From positions 1-23,659 of the forward strand of contig JAAMXP010002416.1 in NCBI GenBank assembly GCA_019693395.1: a DNA stretch of 23,659 nucleotides. Direction: 5' to 3'. The position numbers and the translations under genes were made by a program. The notes below the pieces were generated by a model. That model was given only the letters and a program-made list of their open reading frames with translations, ran no database searches and was not told where the DNA came from. Each line of letters opens with the position of its first letter. Position 1 is the first letter of the stretch. This document shows, in pieces, positions 9,523 to 23,659 of this stretch. Origin of the DNA: Ettlia oleoabundans (lineage: Eukaryota > Chlorophyta > Chlorophyceae > Chlamydomonadales).

Positions 9523-12430
9523 ATACTGGCGCCTGTGTTTGAGTCACAGATCCCCATAATAGAACCATCAAATTGGGAGGAAAGGGCAGGGAAGTGAGGC
9601 ATAAAGGCCACCAGTCAAAAATCTAAGATGAAATTGCTCACTGTCAAACAAGATCACAGGTCAGCATATGTGCAGTAGGTTGAGGTTTCGTTGTAATCAA
9701 TTGACAGCTCTTGGCTGGTAGCTAGCTGGAAGGCGTTTGGCTGTGAAACACTCACATGGCATTGTGTGGCTGACGTGTATTCAGTGGCTGATTGATATGG
9801 CGACGGCTACAAAGCTGGAAGTCATCTGGTCGCGGTTGCGGGCACACTGGGCACCACATAGCGAGCCCATGTTGCAAATGCCACACACACATACCATGGG
9901 TGGCGAGCGTAGACCAGCCAGACAATGCATCTTAGCATTGTAAGTGGGTCCGAATGGGTGTGGAACAGCAGGGCGGTTGTAGGCGTTGGGGCAGACCAGC
10001 TTGAGCAGTTGGTGGAAACATAGGAGTGATGATTTGCACACCACAGGCATAGCCCTGATTGAGGCCGGGACAGATGCCAAACCTCCGTATAACACCTGCT
10101 ACAGTTGGGATTGCTGTGAGGCTTCAGCATGGAAAGAGGAGACAGCTTGCTGCGCTCCGCAAAAATGGCATGGGAAGCCAAATCTTGTTTAATGTAACTC
10201 ATGGAGTCCGGCACTAAGGTGACAGTGGTTGATCAGCTTCTGCACGAGTAGGATTCTGGTTGTTCTCACCGTGGCGATGGCAGAGGGCAGCAAAATGGCT
10301 GCACCCTTGGCAAAAGTGTCGAGATGCTAAAATAGCTGGGCCTCTGACTTCTCACTCTCTATTCCCCAACCAATTGCCATCCATTTGCGCTGCCTGCTGA
10401 AGCCAATGGTCGGCCGGTTGACAAAGAGCTAAGCTCGCTTGGGGGCCTGCATGCGGCAAACGGGTTCAGCCGTGGTGCATGAAGAGCGCCATTTTGAGCA
10501 GGGCGCTGGCTACCGGAGAGCAAGAGGGTCGGCCCATGTTAACAAGGGTTCAATTAAGTTACAGCAGCGACTCATCCAGCATGCACTGCACGCAGCAGCC
10601 TGCCCCATCACACGTAGACACATGATCATGTGCACAAGTTCAAAACAGGTAGCTAGGCTGCCCTGCCCAGACCCAACGGGGTTTGCACAATGGGGTTTTG
10701 TACAACACAAGCACATCACAAGCTTGCATCCCCCTAACCCCCAAAAAGATGCAGGCCACCAGCCCTGCCAGCCCTGCTTTGTGATTTTAAAAGACCAGGG
10801 CTTGCCGTCAGCTTGCAGGCTGTGTTAAATGGGATGTGTATCAGCAGTGGCTCGTCTGTGTCGCTTTCGAGGTACAGCCTGTCGTCTTCTCGGTAGCCCC
10901 GCGGTTATTGAGGTCACGGTAGGGAACGACCGCAGCAAAGCAGAAGGGGCATGTTTCTTACGAGTCCGGAGGCTGCCAGACCAGAATGGCAAGGGCCGCA
11001 GCCGACAGCCGCTGCATCGAGGCTCAGCCACGCAACAGCGACGTCTTTGATTGACTTAAGCTTCAAAGAAAGAAAAGTTGGTAGAAGATTACTACTGGGG
11101 CAGTCCTGAGGTGCTGGCAGGCAGGAGAAAGGGTGGTGTGGTAGCCTCCTGAGGTGCTGACAGGCAGGAGAAAGGGTGGTGCGGCAGCACCTGCCAGGCT
11201 GGGATTGCTAGCACCACCACAGGGGGACTGACCTGCTTCAATGCATTTCGCATGGTGTGCCCCAGATGTTTACAGCACAAGGTAGCACTGGACACTGGTG
11301 TCAAGTCGGGATAGGCTTGGGCATGCACGTCACTTCCTCTTCGCTTGCTTAACGGCAAACCCGCCATCACAGATGCACAGAATGTGGGCCCAGCCCATGG
11401 CTCACAGCCAATATGACTGGTACGGGATTGCTGCCATATTACATGCACAGCTGACTCGCAACTTACGAAATTGAGCACTTGACAGCTCCCCAGTCTGCAA
11501 GACGGGCACTCAGCGCGGGGGTCGGCGGTATGGTGGCAAGCAGTGACGTCAGCGGTCAAGTGCCGCATGAAGATAGGGATGTTGCTAAGGCGACCTTGCT
11601 TTGTGTCTTGAAGCAGTTGAAGCTGCGAGATTTTTGCAGTTTTGCAGTCACGTACCTATTGTGTCGTTCAAGTCAGCGGTTGCCATCCTACGCTTGCCGT
11701 ATTGGTCTGCAGAGCTTGCATCCATTGATCAGCTGACAATCGGCTGTTTGCTTCTGTTGGGCACTTGAAGCACTACGCCACCGTTCACTACGGCACCGGT
11801 TGGTGAAAGACAGCTCTCGGGTCCGATGGTTTGCCTCAAAGTATTATGATACCATGCGGTAGCGGCAGGCTTCCTTGATTTGCAGTCTAGCGCAGTTGTG
11901 GCACGGCAGCGTCAGCAGCCCTGCTGTCCCATCACCCGCTGGGCTGGCGTTGCTGCAGCGGCATGCAGCATCATGTAGCAGCAGCAAATCAGCCATTCGG
12001 TAGGCCCTGCAGCTCGTGAGCTGCCGATGGTTCACCTCCGAAAGTCGTAAAAGCGCCGGAGTGCGAGTTTACTGGGCTCAACAACCCACCGGATTACTCT
12101 GAGCAGCACATCACGTAAGCAGCAGCGCGCAGGCCAAGGATTGTCTCAGGGCTGCTGGCAGCAGCGGCTGCGGCAAGGTTGCACCCTTCGCTGCTCCCTC
12201 GGTACCCAGTGTTGAGGCAGGACGAGGTGATCTTGGAACTGCCGTGTACCGAGTTGTTGTAGGCAACCTCAGCAGCACACAACAGCTAATGCCAATTCTG
12301 ATCATCTGCATAACAAAAGCCCTGATCATCTCCTTCAAAGTGCGGGTGAATTTTAGATAATAATCCTCCGTAATAATCCCCATTCCAAGTGGGCATGGAA
12401 CCCAAAGCCGAGTCTCAACTGAGCCTCTGG
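9523..12430. other. Long intergenic stretch without a supportable gene
   Basis: I found no chain of exons with matching phases. The longest frames are 158 codons on the minus strand (11092-11568) and 129 codons on the plus strand (10439-10828, no ATG at its start). The former lies over a 43-bp tandem duplication, which shifts frame, so it is probably not coding. A short open block after an acceptor at about 10818 reads [20 protein letters not shown] and is exon-like but isolated. Minus-strand frame 12111-12524 is open next to the dispersed repeat and contains LPEFMRTIFAMAMLGGASIL; it could be part of whatever that repeat derives from. Confidence 0.4.
11105..11190. repeat. Tandem duplication, 43 bp x 2
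   Basis: CCTGAGGTGCTG.CAGGCAGGAGAAAGGGTGGTG.GG.AGC occurs at 11105-11147 and 11148-11190 with only a few mismatches. The period is not a multiple of three. Confidence 0.85.
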
Positions 12431-12875
12431 CTGCAAGCATAAGGATGGAGGCACCGCCAAGCATTGCCATGGCAAATATCGTTCGCATGAACTCTGGCAG
12501 ACGTGCATCATTCCTATCGCACACGCACTGCTACGCCCCTTGCATGCATACCTAGTGCCATAGCGAAAAGCGTTCGACGCACTCCAATGTTGGCGGTTGG
12601 TTGGTGGGTGTGGGATGCGCGCATTTTCAAAGGCAGCAACCTTCCTGCAGATAGATTCTGCAAACAGGTAAAATGCAAGCATAAAGAAGTTGATATCCTG
12701 AGGTTTTTGTGCAGGGCAGCGTGTGATTTTATTGCGCTAAATATACAACGTGGGAGTTTCTGCAGGATGTTCAAGATGACTTAGTTCTGGGCCCACCTGA
12801 CAGGACGCCATCGCCTGCTACCTGGCTATACCAGGTCCACGGCAGGAAAGCCTCCAGAACCCATGCGGACAACCT
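12431..12875. repeat. Dispersed repeat, copy 2
   Basis: This is the second copy of the repeat at 4886-5318, in the same orientation about 7.5 kb away. Similarity starts near GCAAGCATAAGGATGG and ends just after AGAACCCATGCGGACAACCT. Beyond those points the two loci are unrelated. On the minus strand both copies can be read as AWVLEAFLPW.WYSQV, with R in copy 1 and T in copy 2. Indels elsewhere break longer common frames. Confidence 0.85.
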
Positions 12876-13918
12876 GCATTGTACAACCTGCAGGCCTGCG
12901 GCCATCTCCGTTTCGCTGCGCAACACTACGCTGGGCGGGGCAACCATCAAGGGTGCCGACACACGCTCCAACCTGCCTAGCACACCCGGCTTGCCCGCCT
13001 TCAATGATGTGATGCAGCATTTAGCCTATCAGCACCGCGTGTAGGTTCACATAATAACTGAGAACGGTAATACATGGATGCAAACCAGCTATTGGAGTAG
13101 CGGTGACGCGTAGCCTAGCGCGCCGCCAGCCTGTATCGCCATCAAAGGTGTGTTGGGCTGGGCGGTACATCACTCAGCAGTACATCGTGTTCTTCCGTTC
13201 AGAAGGATTCTTACAGACGTCACCCACAGCTAAACATTTCGGGGACCTCGTCAGTTGATTGACAGGAAGCTGGCTCGGCTGCAGTCCAAGCCCGTGAATT
13301 GCGGGCGCCCGCCTCCAAACCTAGTCCGCCGTGTCTTCCCCTCAGCGAAGCCTAGTATTGGCGTTCGTTATTGGTTGTTGGCCCTTGGAGGCCGCATTAG
13401 GGAAGAACGAGGGGAAGCTCGGCCACCGCAGCTTCCGGGAGGTGAGCGCGCTCTATGCCCTCTCATGCAACATACCAGCCGTCCTGGGCATCTGCCAAAT
13501 TTCCCTCCATGGGAGGCCGGATCAACAGCGCAAGGAAGTAGCTCGGGAAGTGCAGCTTCTCCCTGGACTGCTTGCTGGAGCAGCTCCATCGCTATTAGAA
13601 AAAGGAGCCATTTCCATCGTGATGCTTGCACCTGCAGTGCTGCTGCCAACCGGCAGTGGGGCACTGTGAGAGCAACGCTCCTTGCAGCCCACAATCTGGC
13701 ACCTTCCCATAACGCACGCCTGATTTGGACGGAGCCGCTGGTTGTGTTAAGAATCGTAGTAAGATTCACTGCCATTCCCTATGCCGATTCAGGTTCGCAT
13801 GACGTTTTGCTCGTGTTTAGCACAGCTCCGCTAGCCACTGAACTCACAGGAGCACACATGTACATCACCTAAGTGGGTGCTGAGGTGAAAGCTGGAACAG
13901 AGGTCGCAGCGTGGTTTC
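12876..13918. other. Upstream region of the DYRK gene
   Basis: This stretch probably holds the promoter and 5' UTR of the kinase gene, but no TATA box is evident. Frames 13255-13872 (plus, 205 codons), 13331-13669 (plus, 112 codons) and 13368-13775 (minus, 135 codons) overlap one another, and the plus ones lack an ATG at their ends. An acceptor-like CCCCTCAG near 13345 and a donor GGGAG|GTGAGC at 13440-13441 could bound a 5' exon. A short open frame at 12900-13044 after the repeat reads SVSLRNTTLGGATIKGADTR; it is unassigned. Confidence 0.35.
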
Positions 13919-20032
<6,114 letters not shown>

Positions 20033-20158
20033 GGGTGATTTGGAATGTTTTTATAGATGGTTCAACCCTTGTGTGAAGTGGATTGCCCACCGACAAACGC
20101 TGTTTTGCAACTTTGCTCTCCTTGCTTGACGTTCTCTCTGCGTGCTCTTAATCGCTCG

Positions 20159-20163
20159 TGTAA
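20159..20163 (+). promoter_or_regulatory. TGTAA polyadenylation signal, DYRK gene
   Basis: TGTAA lies about 127 bp after the DYRK stop codon. In chlorophytes this motif typically sits 10-20 bases before the cleavage site. Confidence 0.5.
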
Positions 20164-21126
20164 GTCGCTTGTGCAGTAGCTGGTTTGAGGGGCGGGCGTC
20201 CTACAACTCAGGAATCCCAGTTTATGTATGTGCCTGGACAGGAATGCCTAGACGTGAAGGAACTTCAGCGAGGTTTGAACCAGTCATTTCGATTGGTCGA
20301 ACGCCCGGATGGCCCCGGGCGAACGCCCGAATGGCCCCGGGCGAAACACCGGCGAGTTAGTCCGCTGTGGCAGCGCGCGACGAACGATCGGGACTTGGGA
20401 AAACATTATCTGGCTTCTATGCTGCAATTGCACGCGTGTGATCGCTTCCTGCGGCCTGGCCCTCGTGCCCTTCGTGGATCGCGCCGAGCGTCACATGGCG
20501 GACACGGCGGATCCAGGTATGCTCAGACACGCACTCAATCTCCGCCATCCCCAGCTCCACACACCTGCCGCGGACCAACCGCCGGCTGTACAGGGCGGTA
20601 TACCCTCTTTACTAACCCGCATCCCGGTCTTCACAAGGCACAGGAAGCCGTTAATCCTGGGGACTTCTTCTGAGCTTCACAGCGCTCGGTTTCACGTTTG
20701 CGCGCGCTAAGATGGTGCCAGCAATAATGGACCCCTAGTTGCGCATCACACAACATGTGCGCCCTGGGGGTCCTGTTGAGTTCCTTTGGGGTTCATTTGT
20801 CGCAATAAGGGCCGCACTGCAAGCCAATAAAAAAAGAAACGCGTTTGGCCCGAACTAGATGCCTGTAGCATCTCTTAGGGTGCTGTCGCAACCAAGGTAC
20901 GGCCCCATATTCGCACCAAATCCGTACCTGAGATGCCGCCGAAAAATGTCTTGGCCGTAGGCCCGGGCAGCCTCTGGACACCTGTAGCCTCCCTTAGGCT
21001 CCCCTAACACGTCCGTAACACCTCCAGGCATGCCAAACAATGACACATGTTGCAAAATAGGCTAAATCCAGTGTGGATGTCATATGACCGTTTTTCGCTC
21101 TGCCTAACATTTCTTTTATCTCATTG
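20164..21126. other. Intergenic region between DYRK and SDHC
   Basis: An ATG frame at 20309-20710 encodes 133 residues. Part of it looks exon-like (LALVPFVDRAERHMADTADP) and ends at a good donor, CCAG|GTATGC, near 20518, but no partner exon is visible. The first bases of that ORF lie in a 22-bp tandem repeat. A small hairpin lies at 20895-20929. Two related words, CCTGTAGCATCTCTTAGG and CCTGTAGCCTCCCTTAGG, occur near 20861 and 20980. Confidence 0.4.
20299..20342. repeat. GC-rich tandem repeat, 22 bp x 2
   Basis: GAACGCCCGRATGGCCCCGGGC occurs at 20299-20320 and 20321-20342 with one G/A difference. Each unit contains the palindrome GCCCCGGGC. Confidence 0.9.
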
Positions 21127-21134
21127 TATAAAAG
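21127..21134 (+). promoter_or_regulatory. TATA box of SDHC
   Basis: TATAAAAG lies 161 bp upstream of the SDHC start codon, a reasonable distance for a core promoter followed by a 5' UTR of roughly 130 bases. Confidence 0.55.
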
Positions 21135-21294
21135 TGAGGAACCTCTGCACTGCAGCTTTTGTACCGCCTAGCACAGTGTTGTACCCCTTCACCTGACGCC
21201 TCCGTCACGCCGCTAGTGCCGACTCGCGCGCCTGACACTTTGAAATTATCGTTCGCTCGGCCCACTGTTGTCAAACAATACTAGCAGTCAGAAG

Positions 21295-22572
21295 ATGTCC
21301 CGCCGGTTGGCAACCTTGTGGCGAGTGGTTCCTCCCGGGGCTACAGAAAGCTATCTGGCGACCTCGCAGCGGAGCGGCACGCCCGCGCTTTGGCTGAGCT
21401 GCAGGTACACCAGCGGGCAAAACCCGAAGCGGACGCGCCGGAATAACTGTTTTTTGTTGGATTGTTGCCATGCCAGGGCAACCGTGGCCCAAACTGGGGA
21501 GAAGATGCTGCCCGACTGCCAGCTAGGTAGCGCCGCTGCCGACGCGCCTCTGCTTCCCTTTTCAACCATACAGCCTGTGCTGCTGCTTCCTTCTCCTTCA
21601 GACATTACAGCTCTGGCGTTCCAGAGTACTGGGGCCGTGAATCACCTTACCACGGCGGCACCGAGTTCCTGGGCACGCCCAAAAACCACCTTGAGGTGAG
21701 GCGGGATGCATGCTAGTGGTTGCCTGCTTCCCACGACAGTCAGTGTGTTAGGGTAACTCCGTTCAATGTGCACATAAATCAGCCAGGCATTTAATGCCCT
21801 CTAACACTATGAGGTTTGAAGCTTTTACAGCTTTGCGGAGTCATCCATGAAGCGGCACTGCTGTGTCTTACTCATGCTTGCTGCAGTTGGTGGCCAAGCG
21901 CCCTGTATCGCCTCATGTGTTTGAGATTGACGGGCGGCAGCCGCATTACAAATTCCCCCTTGGAGCCATTTCCTCCATCACGAACCGTGTAACTGGCTGC
22001 ATGCTCTCCGTCGGTGAGTGACCCTATTGTTATGTGCGCCAAAGATATTGGCATGCTCATCTGCAGAGATTAATCTGAGCAGCAGTGAAACACACATCTC
22101 AATGTGGCCAGACAAGTGGTTACCTGCGTGTCTTTCTGGTAATTTGCCGCAGGCACTGGCGCTGCTGCCTACATTGCTTTGACCGGCGACCTAGGGGCTG
22201 CAATTGCTGCCTTAAAAGATGCTACGCCCCTGCTGATCTTCCCCGCTAAGGCCGCAGTTGCTTTCCCGCTGGTGAGCGGAACAGCCCCCTGTTGGGCCAC
22301 CCTATCGTATGCTTTAAGCCTTATTCAGCTACGTCCTTCCACAGTGAACCAGCTGGTGCGCGGCGTGCTGTGCTTAGCAGGGGTCATTGTGGTGCCTGCA
22401 GATTTACCATTACCTTGCCGGTGTGCGTCACTTATATTGGGACCATGCCAAGTACGGCAATCAGGCGGACAGGCACTCGCCATTGGAGGTGCCCGCCATG
22501 GAGGCCAGCAGCAAGCTGCTGCTGGGTGGCAGTGCGGCAGCAACTGTGGTGGCAGCACTGTACAGCATTTGA
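21295..22572 (+). CDS. SDHC: Succinate dehydrogenase cytochrome b560 subunit
   Basis: Exons are 21295-21404, 21602-21695, 21887-22013, 22153-22271 and 22402-22572, giving 206 residues with all phases matching. SDHC is a membrane anchor of mitochondrial complex II; with SDHD it holds haem b and the ubiquinone site to which the iron-sulfur subunit passes electrons. Seen: an Arg/Ser N-terminus without early acidic residues (MSRRLATLWRVV) as a presequence, the family motif KRPVSPHVFEI at 72-82, the quinone/haem motif SSITNRVTG at 97-105, and the haem-ligand motif YHYLAGVRHLYWD at 152-164, with His153 as the likely axial ligand. Three hydrophobic segments (about 94-117, 135-157 and 186-205) fit the three helices of the family. 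Oddity: the usual SIxHR motif has Asn101 in place of His. ATG 21295 is the first ATG after the TATA box that keeps the frame. Confidence 0.92.
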
Positions 22573-22714
22573 GGGAGTCGATGTCAGGCAGATCAACACC
22601 AGATCTCCTTGTTCATCTCCATGTGTATAATACGCCCTTCTAGCAGGCAACTGCAATACCAGTCAGTTGTGACAGCCTAATGCAGCAAAATGACGTAGAT
22701 ATGACCCAATGCCT

Positions 22715-22719
22715 TGTAA
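22715..22719 (+). promoter_or_regulatory. TGTAA polyadenylation signal, SDHC
   Basis: TGTAA lies 143 bp after the SDHC stop codon, before the convergent minus-strand gene begins. Confidence 0.55.
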
Positions 22720-22855
22720 AATACACGAATGTGCTAGTATTTTGCAGATAGAATGGTTGGTTGTACGTGCGCTTCCCACGTCAACTTGTCATTGTCCACA
22801 GTATGAGAGGCATTAAACTATGCTATCAGTAAGAGGAGCCATCAGGTGCATGAGC

Positions 22856-23578
22856 TTAGATGGAGAAGGCGTTCTGCTCCGCAACCTCCCTCTCAATCTT
22901 TTCTGCCTCTTCAAAGTCTATGTCTAGGAGTGCCCTGCAATCAATCAGCAAGCGACACGAATACTCGCATGACTAACAGGAAGACAGGATAAAGAGCAAA
23001 GGCGGGTTGCAGAGGTTGCGTTAAGGTGTGAATCCATGGTGTGTGGTGGTTTATAGCAGGATGTCAGATGTTTGGGATGCAGTGGTCTTTGTGTTAATCT
23101 CGTACCTTAGCTGCAAAAGTGTGCCAAAGTCGGCTGGAACCTCTGACTGCTGCAAGTGGAGCCGATAGAGCTCTGCCAGATCTGCCTTTGAATGCTGCGT
23201 GCTGAGTAGCGGTGCACGGCATAAGCTGTTCTGATGCAGAGCCCGCCGCACTTCTACATGTGCTCTGCATTGCAGGTGCCGAAACAGTATGCCTTGAAAC
23301 TGCCTTGTCAATAGTAGGTTGCATGGAATCAATGCCGCAAATGGCTTGATCACGATCGTAAGAAGGCCCACTCCATTTCGTCGCACCAAGCGCGGTGCAT
23401 TCATCACCGTCATGGTGCAGTGTTAGTTTTGTTACGCCGGGACCATAGCGAGCTGCCACTCTTACCGTGCACGAGAACCTGTGTTCAGAAAGCCGATGGC
23501 CCGGTGAATAGCAGTGGCTTGCCGTGTGCGTGCCAAAGCCATCCGGTACTCTGGGTCTAAATCTGCCGTGGCAGCACT
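22856..23578 (-). CDS. Tic110-like protein, C-terminal part (runs off window)
   Basis: Three minus-strand exons, 23578-23466, 23264-23106 and 22934-22856 (stop TAA), join in matching phases (2 and 2) to give 116 C-terminal residues. The introns are GT-AG, 201 and 171 bp. An acceptor (CTGTAG) at 23580-23579 shows that more exons lie beyond the window. The sequence is helical and hydrophilic: LDPEYRMALARTRQATAIHR, then KADLAELYRLHLQQSEVP, then LLQLRALLDIDFEEAEKI, ending in NAFSI. Known: Tic110 of the plastid inner-envelope import machinery ends with an L.ELY....k..p....L..LqyLLgIsdstA..i pattern and a short Phe-containing tail, which this resembles. Identification is from memory of that pattern. 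The coding nature and splice structure are much surer than the name. It is convergent with SDHC; the stop codons are 284 bp apart. Confidence 0.6.
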
Positions 23579-23659
23579 CTACAGAGCAAATACCGGAATC
23601 TGGCGGTGCTTGAAACTTGTTACTTTGGTGGGTGTGACATGTGCGCCGGGGAGTTGGCT

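Noticed and set aside
11092..11568. 158-codon minus-strand ORF
   Set aside because: It covers a 43-bp tandem duplication that would shift frame between copies, has no splice context, and its composition looks random.
13255..13872. 205-codon plus-strand open frame upstream of the kinase
   Set aside because: It has no ATG at its start, overlaps other long frames on both strands, and does not join the kinase exons in frame. GC-rich composition explains its length.

Overview
This window looks like nuclear DNA of a green alga (Chlorophyta). The protein-coding signal comes in short blocks joined by GT-AG (and some GC-AG) introns, mostly about 90-245 bp. A TGTAA motif, the usual chlorophyte polyadenylation signal, lies about 125-145 bp after the stop codons of two genes. 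Long CAG/Gln runs occur. One gene encodes a mitochondrial succinate dehydrogenase subunit with a presequence. Another resembles the plastid import protein Tic110. The class is not determined. Nothing prokaryotic (operons, Shine-Dalgarno sites, CRISPR, IS elements) is present. All gene models were built by hand from splice signals and matching intron phases, without alignment or expression data.

The right third is gene-dense and well supported. A 17-exon DYRK-family protein kinase (+, 13919-20032) has a very long Gln/Ala-rich N-terminal region, a DYRK-homology box and a complete kinase domain, and three of its introns start with GC. It is followed by SDHC, the cytochrome b560 subunit of mitochondrial complex II (+, 21295-22572, 5 exons, TATA box upstream). 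Converging on SDHC from the right is the 3' part of a minus-strand gene (22856-23578, 3 exons) whose C-terminus resembles Tic110; it runs off the window.

The left and middle are sparse. There are remnants of mobile elements at 233-485 (Mutator-like transposase pattern) and 1240-1737 (decayed retroelement-like islands). A 3-exon gene of unknown function lies at 1949-2898. Two diverged copies of a ~435-bp dispersed repeat occupy 4886-5318 and 12431-12875. A 6-exon gene for a small protein with a mitochondrial-type leader lies at 8179-9263. Two clusters of a CATCCTA/TAGGATG word, arranged as imperfect palindromes, sit at 6941-7040 and 9394-9522, on either side of that gene. The remaining intergenic DNA shows only short tandem duplications and unconvincing ORFs.

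The recognised genes do not form one pathway: a regulatory kinase, a respiratory-chain subunit and a possible plastid translocon component simply lie side by side, as is normal in a nuclear genome. I see no clearly new multi-gene system. The most unusual signals are the GC-AG introns in the kinase gene, the palindromic repeat clusters, and the unidentified spliced genes.
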